DNA of 64,000 bases from Zygnema cylindricum (taxonomy: Eukaryota > Streptophyta > Zygnematophyceae > Zygnematales > Zygnemataceae), in contig JBBHKE010000967.1 in NCBI GenBank assembly GCA_037447655.1, positions 184,001-248,000 on the forward strand. Direction: 5' to 3'. This document shows positions 11,336-22,501 of this stretch, in pieces (within the stretch, counting starts at the first letter, position 1; each line of letters begins with the position of its first letter). The notes beneath the pieces are model-generated. The model saw only the letters and a program-made list of their open reading frames with translations, had not been told where the DNA came from and searched no databases. A program made the translations under genes and the position numbers.

Positions 11336-11925
11336 ATGGCGTCGTCGTCCTCTCCACCACCGAAAAGGAAGAGGCTTCTACGAGTGGGGCAAAGAGATGT
11401 GAATCCTCCCCAGAGATTTTTAATGGCGGCGGAGCCATGGTAGAGGCAGATCGGAGAAGAGAGGGAGAAGCGGAGCCGGAACCAGAAGAAACTGCCAGTA
11501 GCGAGGCAAGGCCGGCAGAAACCAGTGGAGGGGAGGGGTCAGAAAACTCACAATACCCGGAATACACTCCAAACCAGGAAGTAGATCAGGAATATAAGGA
11601 AGATCATGAGCTCTCGAAAGTGGAGGAACCAGATGAGACCCAACGCCTCTGCCAATTGAGGATCGCGCCTCAGATCTGGAGGTGATAAGGGACCCCAACA
11701 AGGAGAGTACCGCAGACGAGTAGTCCTCCAAAAGCGCGGAAAAGAAAGTGAAAGCACAATACCCTAGTGGAGACGAGGTGTTTCTCCTTCGAGAAAGTCA
11801 AAGAGAGACGGCCGAGGAGAGTGAACAGGGAGAGGAAATTCCTGATTACCTCTTCCCACTTCCTGGCGACACACAATATCCGGATCTCGCCTTCCGCTTC
11901 GCGAAGCGCTTGTATTGGGATTCCA
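11336..11925 (+). pseudogene. Gyp1-1 accessory ORF, truncated
   Basis: The ORF begins MASSSSPPPKRKRLL in the frame of the chromodomain ORF. It then shifts near 11410-11440 into an acidic low-complexity stretch rich in Glu, Ser and Pro. A stop at 11721 and another frame change follow. The conserved core EIPDYLFPLPGD, then AKRLYWD, is reached at about 11841-11925. Homology to the fuller copy at 60375-61639 ends at 11925, where T-rich DNA begins. I do not recognise the protein family. The basic PPPKRKR start resembles a nuclear localisation signal. Confidence 0.7.
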
Positions 11926-12180
11926 ATTTTTTTTATTTATAATTTATATTCCTTCTTTTTTTTTTTTTTTTAAATTATTTAATGGTTTGTCATGAAGTTG
12001 TTTTGGTATAAACCTTATTTATTGAGCATTGTTAGTAACTGTATGATATTTTCTTATTGTTTTTTTTCCCAGGATTTCAAGCATTTTGTCAAGCATTATT
12101 TGATGTTGGTGTTTCGTCCAACAAAAGTGTTGACATCGACCAACTACTCCTCATTCACATTCGAAGTTTTAATATTTTCC
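11926..12180. repeat. T-rich junction and tail of the Cop3 composite repeat
   Basis: After T-rich runs (11928-11972), the segment at about 11985-12180 recurs in reverse orientation at about 57105-57300. It contains a pyrimidine tract ending TTTCCCAG followed by GATTTCAAGCATT, which looks like an intron end. Because both composite copies share it, it is part of the repeat. Confidence 0.5.
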
Positions 12181-13179
12181 ATAGGCATTCCACCATATAG
12201 TGACCTGGTTCCCTACAAAAGAAACAAAAGCAAACCCCTTATTTCGAACATCCCCATTATTTTCCTCTTCCTCTCTTTCCATCGAAGTTCCGATAAGGCT
12301 TATCTTTATATTTCTTCCTGTCATCACGCTTTCGCCAGTCACCATCATTCCGCTCATCACGCTTTCGCCAGTCACCACCAGCAATCACTGCATTCACCTT
12401 GTCACTTCCCCTACGAAACTCCAAAGTGCTTTCCCTCACAAGAATCATCTCCGTGGTAATGCTCCACATCCATGAGGAGCAATCGATTTCTTGCATATCG
12501 TTAATGATGTTTTCGTAATCATCTGGAAGTTTCATGATTAGTGTGTCAATTTTTCTCTCATCAGATTCCACTTATCCGGCACTAGCAAGCTCAACATATT
12601 TAACGCAACAATATTATTGCAAAACTCTATCATACTACTGCCTTTATAAACATATGCCTTTATTTTCTGTTTTACTAACTGTTGCGTCTGTATGGTCTCA
12701 CTCTTATAAATCTGAATTAGTGTTTCCCAGATTTTTGAAGACTTGGTTAGGTTTATAAGAGTGATAGCAATGGACTTAGACACTTTTCTAAGTATGAGAT
12801 GTTTTGCTATAGTGTTTTTGTAGTTCCAATTATTTTATCATTTTTTTCAGTTTTTGGTTTAGTAATAACCCCTACAAGTGGAACTGTAGGCAAGAGCCTA
12901 GCTCCCCTCACCAAAGGTGTTCCTTTACCCTTCTCCTCTTTCCCTCTTCCATGGCAATAGTTTCCCTTTCACCTTTTGTTGCATTTGAACTCCGTTTGGT
13001 TTTCTTGGAAGCCCAGATGAATCTCCGTTGTGAGTTCCACCGAAGCCCGATGGCGGATACCTCACTTGTCCCGAAACAATTCTCTATAAGTGCTTTTCGA
13101 AAAACAATCCCTCCATCGTAAATTCTCAATAAGTGAAGTTTAATCCATCAAACATAGGAACCATGATGTGCCCATAACT
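12181..13179 (-). pseudogene. Cop3 gag, minus-strand copy, broken
   Basis: This is a copia-type gag read right to left from the PBS at 13170-13178. Fragments at 12908-13129, 12538-12783 and 12257-12571 carry typical gag features: SKSIAITLINLTKSSKIWE, then a KLPDDYENIINDMQEID segment. They are followed by a Lys/Arg/Asp-rich linker and a zinc-knuckle remnant near 12190-12230. Stops and frameshifts separate them. No protease, integrase or RT follows; the repeat ends instead in the tail at 11985-12180. The same gag lies on the + strand at 49924-50716 and 56865-57110. Confidence 0.8.
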
Positions 13180-14345
13180 TGTAATTATATGGGCTCCATT
13201 TTCCACATAAATCGCAGATTCGAAAAAGCTTATCTAGATAGTGTCGACTCTAAGTTTATATAAACCCAAATGACAGACACCTTGACAGTCACAAACCCAA
13301 TACAGCTTCATCCTTGTAAAATATGACTTTTTGTGTGCTCAATTCCCCCACAAAATGCAAAGTTATAATATAAGTATTTGGATACATTCCCCCACTTTGA
13401 CTTTCCCTTAAAAATGCAGCCACCGTGGCAAGCAAAAACTTTGACCAACTACACCCCTGTGTAGCGTGGACTCCTTTGAGTCTTAAGTGAAAAGAATCAG
13501 TGAAAATGGTCAATTGAGTGAGTTGTTATTCAATAGTAAAGTTTACCGATTTATACAGATGCACTTTGGGAGAGAGGGGACTACCTACTATTTCTCTAAG
13601 TCCTAAACCCCTCTCTTAACCCTCTACTACTGAAGTACGCACCAATTTCAGAAGTGTACGTTATATAAAAGTACAGGTGCCGGAGTACTTTTTGTATGAC
13701 ATTTATACGACATGTCCATACCGGTGATATCTGTCACATCCAGATTTTTTGTCTTGTGCTCTGGAGATTTTGTAAACCCGTATGATGTTGCCACGTGTCA
13801 TGGGGAGTGGCGGCGTGCGAAAAACGCCAAAACGCCCTTTCCGCGATTTTGGCTCCTACCACGGTCGTTCGATGAAGACCGAATTTTAATACTAGCCGTC
13901 GAAACAAATGTATCGCACATTTGTTTCATGATGTACCCTAATTTGTACTAAACTTAAATGTGTGTATGTGCTAACAATCAGTTTTTTCCGTTAAATGGAT
14001 TACCCTATTTGTACATTTTTAAACAACTATCGTACCTTATATACTTCAGCACTACTCCTAGACTTATAAGACAAAGCTAACGGCTACTAGTAACTTTGAC
14101 GGACGATAGGTACCACAATCAAATCGTGGATCTGTCAAGTTCTTTTTGGTAAACCTACCAAAATCTATAGTGTGTCTCTCTTTCTGGACATTATAGGCAG
14201 CCATGGCTGTAGCTCCCTCTCAAACTTTTAGTGACTACGACAAGCGTGGGGGTTTGGAGAGTGGAGCGAGAAGCACACTTCCTTTGTTGACTTCCTCTTT
14301 TTTACTTTTCTTATTTAGACCTAAAAAATTTATAAATTTCTTGAA
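13180..14345 (-). repeat. Cop3 LTR (minus)
   Basis: This roughly 1.17-kb LTR ends TGTAATTATATGGGCTCC at its left (element 3') side, one base from the PBS. It matches 57596-59821 (minus, interrupted) and about 48985-49943 (plus). Typical inner words are CCGTTAAATGGATTACCC, the 'gtacaggtgccggagtac' block, and the GGCAGCCATGGCT block near 14200. The ATG of gag lies inside it at 13196-13198. The right boundary is approximate because homology to the plus copy continues outward. Confidence 0.75.
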
Positions 14346-14884
14346 GTACCGTTTGTTGACTTGTATTGATAAACTATGAAATATGTATTACAAGCCAAAA
14401 AACCTCCCCACTTTACTATGTATTTGTTTGATGTTTTAGTTTCATAGACATGTTTAAATCTTTCCAACTACTTGAAGTGTCCGTGCATTTTTTCACTAGG
14501 TAATACTTAGCAATTTCACCATTTTTTTTATTTTTGAAGTTCGTTTTGAATTCGAGTTTTAAAAGAAGCGAGAATGCTTTTCTCCATTTTGGTGTATGAC
14601 TAGGTTTTGTTTGAATTGTGGTCAAGTTTCTCGAACCTAAATAGTAATTAAATTTATCGATTTATTGTTTGAAACATGTGAGAGAGCTAATAATTAGGAT
14701 GTATTGTGGGGAATTGACGCAATAATTTGATTTCCGCTGATTTATGAACTAATAATTACTACATGTTGCATGACATTGACATAATAATATGATACACTTG
14801 TGAAACACGGTATAAAATGCATAATTATCACTTTCCAATAATGTACGATGTATGAGTAAGCCAATAATTAAGATCTGTCACGTG
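14346..14884 (-). repeat. Unclassified repeat U joined to the Cop3 LTR
   Basis: About 540 bp recurs in reverse orientation at about 48480-48985, again directly next to the Cop3 LTR, so it belongs to a larger composite unit. A fragmentary reading frame (14416-14625, minus; Lys-rich) is only partly open in the other copy. I cannot name it. A short part, 'gacataataat...accgtataaa', also appears at 33717-33780. Confidence 0.6.
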
Positions 14885-14889
14885 ATATT

Positions 14890-15907
14890 TGTTGTTCTAC
14901 AACCACCGTTGCAGGAGGAGGACCAGCAGTAGAAGTGGAAGTAGACATGAAAAACAGCAGAAACTATCAAAGTACCTACTCAACAGCCAACTTTGAACTA
15001 ACACAAAATATGACTCAAAACCCCAATATGTTTCAAATTTGATACATTGATACAAAATTTAGTAAACTGACAATTCCCAAAGTTGCAGCCTAAATGACTT
15101 AGTAAACCATAAGATATGATGTCTGGACGTTTCCCAAAAACTGCCCTTAGAAAATCATATTCCCAAAAATGGATACTACAAAATTGGCTAAGTCCTAATT
15201 TATATACACACAGTTTGTATCTACTCATCTACACTAATTTAGGTAACCGTTACTACAGTTATTATCCTGACTAACGACAAAGCATCCTACGCGTTTGTCA
15301 CTATACCTCAAAAACCCTAATTACTATTTTCTAAAAACCTGATTAATAGATTACTATTTATATCACACTAAACAACAAACTAATGTTATTCAAATATTTA
15401 CAGAAATTGAACCGTAAACAAAACGTTCTAACCGTACACAAAACGTTCCAAATGCTTAGTCAGCGGCGACCGCTAAAGTCTAGCCGAATGTGGTCGTGTA
15501 GTACGAAGCACCTGAGTGCTTCGTCACTTGTGGTCCCACAAGAATCACGCTTGTGGTCCCTCGTGAATCACGCTTGTGGTCCCAGGTGAATCGCGTCCGT
15601 TGGAACAGATTCGATTGACGATGGTACCGTCGATCTGTATCATATGTTTCCGAAATACTCGGGACAGATCCCGTTCGTCCGATCATGTGAATCGCATCGT
15701 CAACTTTTTGACACGTATGCTTGACTATCAGCGCTACTCCGAAAAACCTGCTTACATTTTTTCGCCAACACGTGTCCCTGCAAAAGTACAATACACTCTA
15801 CTGTACCTTTTGCTACTCTAACACTAATTAAGGTAAGTATTACTGAAAAAATATCCTAAGTTATTTTTACCCCTATAAATTGAAATAAAGATTTATAAAT
15901 TCCAACA
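14890..15907 (-). repeat. Cop1 LTR, left end of the Cop1 cluster (3' LTR of element B)
   Basis: This 1018-bp LTR has TGTTG and CAACA ends. It is flanked on the left by ATATT (14885-14889), which is repeated at 33712-33716, 18.8 kb away. The polypurine tract of element B abuts its right end (CTCCCCT at 15908). It holds three units of the 'gaatcacgcttgtggtccc' repeat near 15530-15595 and the CGAAGCAC hairpin near 15510. Confidence 0.92.
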
Positions 15908-15930
15908 CTCCCCTAAATCTTTAGACTCAG

Positions 15931-17847
15931 TTACTCTCTTAGTCCAACAACATCTCTGCAAAACTGTAACTTAGGAGCAGGAAGGGCTTTTGTTAACATG
16001 TCAGCCACCATCTTCTCATCTGGTAAATAACATAATTTAACGACTTTTGCAAGTACTTTTTCTCTAACAAAATGAAGTCTAACATCCATGTGTTTGCTCT
16101 TAAAGTGATGGCTGGGGTTAGAGGCAATTGCTATGGCAGCTTGGTTGTCACACCATATAGCTTGAGGGCCAGTTTGCATATACCGAAGTTCCTGTAGAAT
16201 GGACTTGACCCATAGGAGCTCCTTGAGGGCAAAATTTGTTGCCATATATTCTGACTCCATTGTGGATTGAGCTGTAACCTTTTGTAATTTGCTACTCCAG
16301 CAGCAAGTTCCGTCTCCAATCTTCAAAACAAAGCTGGTCGTAGATTTCCGGCTTGGCATGTCTCCATAGTTAGCATCGCTCCACGTCTGTATTTTCACCT
16401 CTCCTCCTCCGAGTACAAGCTTAAGATTTCGAGTACCTGCAAGATATCTCAGCACCCTTTTTGTTGCTTCCCAGTCTGCCTTTTTAGGATTTTGCAAACT
16501 TCTACTCAAGACCCCCACAGCTGCTGCAATATCAGGTCTCGTACAATTCATAAAATATATAAGACTTCCAACAACCTGTCTATTTGGCTTTGAAGCCATA
16601 AACTCCTCCTCTTGTGACTCTAGACACTCACACACCATAATGCCTGACTCTGAATCCCTTACTTCCAATTTTTGCCTTAATTCCATGGGATTTATAGATC
16701 CATTTACATCTTTTATTTCAAATCTTTCCAACATGTTACATATTGCTTCTTTTTGAGTTAACATAATCAGCCTTTTGTTTTTGTCTTTTTTTCCCTGTAT
16801 TCCTAAAATATAGTTGGCCTCACTGAGGTCCTTCATCTTGAACCTAGACCTTAAAGTCGCTTTAATGCAGTTTATTTCATCCATTGACTTGCTTATTAAT
16901 AATAAGTCATCCACATATACAGCAATATATAGTATCCCATCTTCCCCTTGTAAAACATATACAGAATGATTTGAGCTAATTCTCTTAAATTCAAGCCTAG
17001 TCAAAAACTCATATAACTTCAAATTCCACTGACGGGGGGCTTTTTTTAGCCCATACAAAGATTTCATCAATTTACACACTAATTCTTCCTTTCCCTTTTC
17101 AACGTACATTTCAGGTTGTTTCATATAAATGGTTTCTTTTAACTCTCCATGCAAAAAGGTAGTTTTAACATCCATTTGTTGTATTTCCATATTCTTATAG
17201 CCGCTAGACTTAGCAAAATTGTGACAGTGGGAAAATTTGACAACTAGAAAGAAGGTTTCCTCAAAGTCAATACCTTTTTTTTGATTATACCCCTTGGCCA
17301 CTAGTTTGGCCTTATACCTTTCGATGGTGTTGTGCGGGTTCAGCTTCACCTTGAATACCCACTTGCTGCCGATTGCTTTGCTGCTGATTGCTTTCCTATC
17401 CGGAGGAAGATCAACCAGCTCCCATGTTTGTGCCTCCGTAATAGACTGCATTTCATCGTTTGCCGCCTCTATCGACTGATTTCTCTCATGTGATGAGAAG
17501 GCCTCATGGATCGTTAGAGGCTCCTCTGTAGCTGCAGAAAAAACAAAGTGCGAGCTTGCTTGCAAACGGCTGCTAGATCTCTTTTCCCCCCGGAAATTCT
17601 GAGGCTGGGATCGTCGGCAACCTCTGATTTTTCTGTTTAGTTTGAACCGTAACTTGATCTGGTACAGAGTGTGAAGTAGTTCTTTCCACGTGAGGCGTAC
17701 CTTGTTGTGAAGCATCTTGTAAAGGAAGAGGTGTCCCACTTGCCTGTGGAAAGTAGACTCGATGCGTATGGTGATAAATGACATATTCTTACCTTTCCTT
17801 TGTCGTTTGATCTGGCACTTTAAAATGGTCAGCCAAATCGTGTTCAT
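15931..17847 (-). CDS. Cop1-B pol ORF: reverse transcriptase and RNase H
   Basis: This open frame of 638 codons is the longest in the window. Its N-terminal part is the integrase C-terminus in a shifted frame. RT begins near residue 140 with KAIGSKWVFKVKL. It carries the first catalytic Asp in QQMDVKTTFLHG and the YVDDLLL box. The thumb/connection region is followed by RNase H (TWSDANYGDMPSRKST, then CCWSSKLQK, STMESEYM, WCDNQAA). It ends KALPAPKLQFCRDVVGL just before the polypurine tract. RT and RNase H would copy the element RNA into DNA in virus-like particles. All catalytic acidic residues I can identify are present. The frame no longer joins integrase or gag, so activity is unlikely. Confidence 0.9.
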   Translation of the reverse strand: MNTIWLTILKCQIKRQRKGKNMSFITIRIESTFHRQVGHLFLYKMLHNKVRLTWKELLHTLYQIKLRFKLNRKIRGCRRSQPQNFRGEKRSSSRLQASSHFVFSAATEEPLTIHEAFSSHERNQSIEAANDEMQSITEAQTWELVDLPPDRKAISSKAIGSKWVFKVKLNPHNTIERYKAKLVAKGYNQKKGIDFEETFFLVVKFSHCHNFAKSSGYKNMEIQQMDVKTTFLHGELKETIYMKQPEMYVEKGKEELVCKLMKSLYGLKKAPRQWNLKLYEFLTRLEFKRISSNHSVYVLQGEDGILYIAVYVDDLLLISKSMDEINCIKATLRSRFKMKDLSEANYILGIQGKKDKNKRLIMLTQKEAICNMLERFEIKDVNGSINPMELRQKLEVRDSESGIMVCECLESQEEEFMASKPNRQVVGSLIYFMNCTRPDIAAAVGVLSRSLQNPKKADWEATKRVLRYLAGTRNLKLVLGGGEVKIQTWSDANYGDMPSRKSTTSFVLKIGDGTCCWSSKLQKVTAQSTMESEYMATNFALKELLWVKSILQELRYMQTGPQAIWCDNQAAIAIASNPSHHFKSKHMDVRLHFVREKVLAKVVKLCYLPDEKMVADMLTKALPAPKLQFCRDVVGLRE

Positions 17848-18680
17848 CTTTAATTTGGATATTCTTAGAGATAATCACTTTTTTTTTCTCAAATAGAAAA
17901 ACTCTATATCCTTTTGCATTATCATCATACCCGATAAAAATTCCTGATAAGCCCTTAGCCTCCATTTTCCATCTATCCTGTGAAGTATCTAGAATAAAAC
18001 ACTTGCTGCCAAATATTTTAAATTGGCTAACATCAGGTTTCTCCCCTGTCCAAAGATCATATGGTGTGGTGCTAACAAATCTAGAAGAAATTATGTTCTT
18101 AATATAAACAGCACAGTTCAGTGCTTCAGCCCAGAATTTCAAATCTAGCCCTTTATCTGCAGGCATGGACTGAGCACTCTTTGTCACTATCCTATTTAAT
18201 CTTTCAGAAACACCATTTTTTTCAGGTGTATATGGAACAGTAAGATTGTGACTAATACCTTGTTGAATGAGAAATTCTTCGAATTCCTTTGATGTGTATC
18301 TCCCCCATTGTCCAATCACAACACCAAGATTGGAACTCCATGAAGATTTTCCGCCCATGCTTTGTAGTGTTTGAAGTGAGTGAACACTTCACTCTTAAGT
18401 TGCATGAAGTAGACTTTAGTGTACCTCGAGTAGTCATCTGTGAATGTAACCATATAGTGGACGCCTCTAGCTGAAGCCACTTATGAAGGATCTAAAACAT
18501 CAGAGTGTATTAGTTATATAACTTTCTCCGATCTGTGGTCGGTTTCATGTGGAAATGGCAATTGTGAATCTTGCAAAGTGATCAACCATCACATGATTTA
18601 ATAGGATGAGAACTAAGAGAAACTCCCTCGACTTTTCCCGAAGTCACCATTTTCTTAAGACTATCATAATTCATATGTCA
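17789..18680 (-). pseudogene. Cop1-B integrase
   Basis: The frame at 17789-18358 holds the C-terminal half of the integrase core: EFEEFLIQQGISHNLTVPYTP with the catalytic Glu region at KNGVSERLNR, then the usual copia tail SKCFILDTSQDRW and GYDDNAKGYRVF. The N-terminal core at 18250-18680 is spread over other frames with stops. It overlaps the pol ORF by about 60 bases in a different frame, which marks a frameshift. Confidence 0.87.
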
Positions 18681-19170
18681 CAATCTTTTATGCCACAATT
18701 CATTGTCAGATTGGACACTGGAGTAGAGAACATCATTTTTTTTATATTCAGCCATGTCCATCCGGTATATTTTGCTAGCATCTCTAGTTCCTGTTACTGC
18801 TACTTTCACTTTATTGCTAACAACCTGTCTCCCTCCTTTCATAACAACTTCAAAGCCTTTGCTCTCTACTAATGATGTAAAAAATATATTTTTCTTAAAG
18901 TTTGGAACATACAAAACATTGTGAAGGGTTCTCTCTACCGAATTTTCCCCCACATCTACCATCAAAGATACATCACCTTGAGCTGAGGTTGGAACACTCA
19001 TGCCACAAGCATAGTAGATACTCGTTGGAGATGTTTGCTGCAGATTTGTAAAAGCCGCTTTGTTCCAGCACATGTGGGCAGATGCTCCGTGTCCATGATC
19101 CATCCTGCATATTTTCGACCCTCCATTGCAGCCGCCATACCAAATAGCTCCGCCTCCTCTTGCTCATTAA
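18681..19170 (-). pseudogene. Cop1-B protease and GAG-pre-integrase
   Basis: The 141-codon frame at 18678-19103 covers the protease body (SVERTLHNVLYVPNFKKN) and the start of the GAG-pre-integrase domain (NELWHKRL). The catalytic Asp-Thr-Gly region at about 19080-19100 is damaged by a one-base loss: the frame reads HGHGASAHMC where copies A and D keep DTGASAH. This protease is therefore dead. Confidence 0.85.
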
Positions 19171-19305
19171 AGCTTAGAGACTCATCTGCATCAGTTGCAG
19201 AAGCTGAGAAAAAAGCATTTCCACGGGAAGGATTTCCAAAAAAGCCTCTGTGATACTAGCTTTGCTGCCAACCTGGCCTGTATAAACCTGTTTCATTAGC
19301 CTTCT

Positions 19306-20100
19306 TCAGTTTAGGACAGTGAGTGTATCTATGACCCTTCTCAGAACAATAAAAACAAGTTGTAGTAGATGACCTATTCTGTCTCTGATTAAACTGATTC
19401 TGATTCTGGTTACATTGACTCCTATTCTGATTAATCTGGTTTCTTTTGTCAAAGTCTGTGGCAAATGCTTCAACTTTTCCTTCTCCTTCAAGGATTTTAG
19501 TATTGGTCTCTTCTTCTTATATAAGATTATACGCTAACTAAAATGACCAGCTAGCTTTATCATGACTCTTTAATTGAACAGACACACCCTTCATGCTACT
19601 AGGAAGACCTCTAATAAGCAGAGCTGCTTGTTGAAACTCAGGAAATGACCTCCTAGCAAAAGAGTGAGCATTAATGAGGGCACGAAAATAGTCACAATAC
19701 TCGACCATAGGTCCCCCCGAGTATTTGTATCCCCAAATTTTTCCAGCCACCAACAGCTCTTCGTGAACATTCGCTTTCTCAAAAGCGGATTTTAGTGATG
19801 TCCAAATCTCACTCGCCTTCTTCATTTTCAGTCAAGACATGACCAAATTTTCTGAAATACAAAGAATAAGATTGTTCCTTGCCATTGAATTCTTTTTCGC
19901 CCAAGATGGATCTGTATCATCAAGGGAGCCATCCAAGACCCCCAATAACTCAACAGTTTCAAACGACGATTCAACATCACCGCCCAGTAAGCATACTTTT
20001 GGCCGTTGAAGATACGATTTCTTGACGAAAGGCCCATAACCTGTTGTCTTACAACCACCGTTGCAGGAGGTGGACTAGCAGTAGTAGTGGAAGTAGATAT
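19306..20100 (-). pseudogene. Cop1-B gag with zinc knuckle
   Basis: The gag frame starts at 20100 inside the LTR, passes through the PBS and continues in pieces at 19828-20058 and 19538-19825. The second piece matches copia gag (KKASEIWTSLKSAFEKANV, then FPEFQQAALLIRGLPSS). A CCHC knuckle (CFYCSEKGHRYTHC) lies within 19306-19360. One frameshift near 19980 and others break it. Confidence 0.87.
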
Positions 20101-22087
20101 GAAAAACAGCAGAAACTATCAAAGTACCTACTCAACAGCCAACTTTGAACTAACACAAAATATGACTCAGATAGCCAATATGCCTCAAATTCACCACAAT
20201 GATAAACAATACAGTAAATTGGCGATTCTCAAAATTGAAGCCCAAATGACTCAGTAAACCATAAGATATGAGGTCTGGAATTTTCCAAAAAAAAAATTGC
20301 CCTTAGAAAGTCATATTCCCAATACTGGATACTACAAAATTGGCTAAGTCCTAAGTTATATACTCACAGTGTGTATCTAGTGATCTATACTATTTTGGGT
20401 AAGCGTTACTACGGCTATTATCCTGACTAACGACAAAGCATCCTACCTGTACATCACTGTACCTTAAAACCATAATTATTATTTTCTAAAAACCTGATTA
20501 ATGGAACACTATTTTTTTATTACACTAAACTACAAAACAATGTTATTCAGATATTTCAAGATATTGAACTGTACACAAAACGTTCCAACTCCACACAAAA
20601 CGTTCCAAATGCTTAGTCAACGATAGTTGCTAAAGTCCAGCCGATAGTGGTCGTGTTGTACGAAGCACCTGAGTGCTTCGTCACTTGTGGTCCTACGCGA
20701 ATCACGCTTGTGGTCCCACGTGAATCGCGTCCGTTGAAACAAATTCAATCCACGATGGTACCGTCGAACAGTACCATTTATTTCCGGAATACTCAGTTCA
20801 TATCCAGTTCGTACGATCTTGTGAATCGAAACGTCAGATGCGTGACTCTTGTGGCTGACTGTCGACGCTGCTGTTATTTATAAAATCTTTATTTCAGTAA
20901 AAGGGGTAAAAATAACCTAGATTATTTTTCTAATTAGTATATTGTAATACTTACCTTAATTAGCGTTACAGTAGCAAAAAGTACAATAGAGTGTATTGTA
21001 CTTTTACAGGGACACGTGTCGGCAAAAGAACATATGCAGGTTTTTCGGAGTGGCTCCGACAGTCAGTCACACGGGTCACGCAGTTGACGATATGATTCAC
21101 AAGATCAGACAAACGGAATCTGAACCGAGTATTCCAAAAATATATGGTACAGTTCGACGGTACCATCGACGATTGAATTTGTTCCAATGGACACGATTCA
21201 CTTGGGACCACAAGCGTGATTCACGAGGGACCACAAGCGTGATTCGCGTGGGACTAGAAGTGACGAAGCACTCAGGTGCTTCGTACTCCACGACCACTTT
21301 CGATTTGATTTTAGCGACTCTCGCTGACTATGCATTTAGAACGTTTTGTGTACGGTTGGAACGTTTTGTGTACGGTTCAATATCTGGAAATATCTGAATA
21401 ACATTGTTTTGTATTTTAGTGAAATAAAAAATAGTGTTCCATTAATCAGGTTTTTAGAAAGTAATAATTAGGGTTTTGAGGTACAGTGACGTACATGTAC
21501 GGTGCGTTGTGGTTAGTCAGGATAATAACCGTAGTAACGGTTATCCAAATCAGTGTAGATAAGTATATACACAGTGTGTGTATATAACTTATGACTTAGC
21601 CAATTTTGTAGTATCCAGTATTGCGAATATGATTTTCTAAGGGCAATTTTTAGGAAACTTCCAGACATCATATCTTATGGTTTACCAAGTCATTTGGGCT
21701 GCAATTTTGGGAATTGTCAGTTTACTGTACTATTTATCATTGTGGAAAATTTGAGGCATTTTAGCTATCTGAGTCATATTTTGTGTCTGTTCAAAGTTGG
21801 CGGTTGAGTAGGTACTTTGATAGTTTCCAGTGTTTTTCATGTCTACTTCCACTACTACTGCTGGTTCTCCTCCTGCAACGGTGGTTGTAAAACAACAGAC
21901 GCCACTCCGAAAAATCTGCATACGTTCTTTTGCAGACACGTGTCCCAGTAAAAGTACAATACACTCTACTACACTTTTTGCTATTGTAACACTAATTAAG
22001 GTAAGTATTACAGTAGACTAATTAGAAAAATATTCTAAGTTATTTTTACCCCTATTTATTGAACATAAAGATTTATAAATTACAACA
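20042..22087 (-). repeat. Cop1 LTR shared by elements B and C, split by a solo LTR
   Basis: The two halves, 20042-20868 and 21898-22087, together form one minus-strand LTR. On its left are the PBS and gag of element B, so it serves as B's 5' LTR. On its right is a polypurine tract and RNase H (22088 onward), so it is also the 3' LTR of a second element, C. Such LTR sharing arises by unequal recombination between tandem copies. Confidence 0.85.
20869..21897 (+). mobile_element. Solo Cop1 LTR inserted in another Cop1 LTR, TSD GACGC
   Basis: A complete 1029-bp plus-strand LTR starts TGCTGTTATTTATAAAATC and ends AAAACAACA. The 5-bp target duplication GACGC flanks it at 20864-20868 and 21898-21902. 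Taking it out restores a continuous host LTR. It includes the first codons of gag (ATG at 21839-21841). Confidence 0.93.
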
Positions 22088-22491
22088 CTCCCCTAAATCT
22101 TTAGACTCAATTACTCACTTAGTCCAATAGCATCTCTGCAAAATTATAACTTAGGAGTAGGAAGGGCTTTTGTTAACATGTCAGCTACCATCTTCTCGTC
22201 CGGTAAATAACATAACTTAACGACTTTTGCAAGTACCTTCTCTCAAACAAAGTGAAGTCTAACATCCGTGTGTTTGCTCTGAAAGTGATGGCTGGGGTTA
22301 GAGGCAATTGCAATGGCTGTCTGGTTGTCACATCAGATAGTTTGAAGACCTGTTTCCATATTCCAAAGTTTTTGTAAAACAGACTTGACCCATAGGAGCC
22401 CCTTGAGGGCAAAATTTGTTGCCATATATTCTGACTCCATTGTGGATTGAGCTGTAACCTTTTGTAATTTGCTACTCCAGCAGCAAGTTCC
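22088..22491 (-). pseudogene. Cop1-C RNase H fragment ending at the gap
   Basis: This is the 3' end of a minus-strand Cop1 pol (RNase H through polypurine tract), about 95% like 15908-16310 by eye. It stops at the N gap. The same segment occurs on the + strand at about 26415-26817, forming the innermost part of a large inverted duplication. Confidence 0.88.
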
Positions 22492-22501
22492 NNNNNNNNN
22501 N
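22492..22501. other. Assembly gap (10 N)
   Basis: Ten N bases lie between minus-strand and plus-strand Cop1 internal sequence. The orientation switch across it makes the join worth testing. Confidence 0.99.

Larger units (their letters stand above)
15908..20041 (-). mobile_element. Cop1 element B internal region
   Basis: This is a nearly complete copia internal domain between a polypurine tract at 15908-15920 (AGATTTAGGGGAG on the minus strand) and a PBS at 20031-20040. Order in element sense: gag, zinc knuckle, protease, integrase, RT, RNase H. It is the best-preserved Cop1 pol in the window, but frameshifts separate gag, PR, INT and RT, so it cannot make one polyprotein. Confidence 0.92.
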
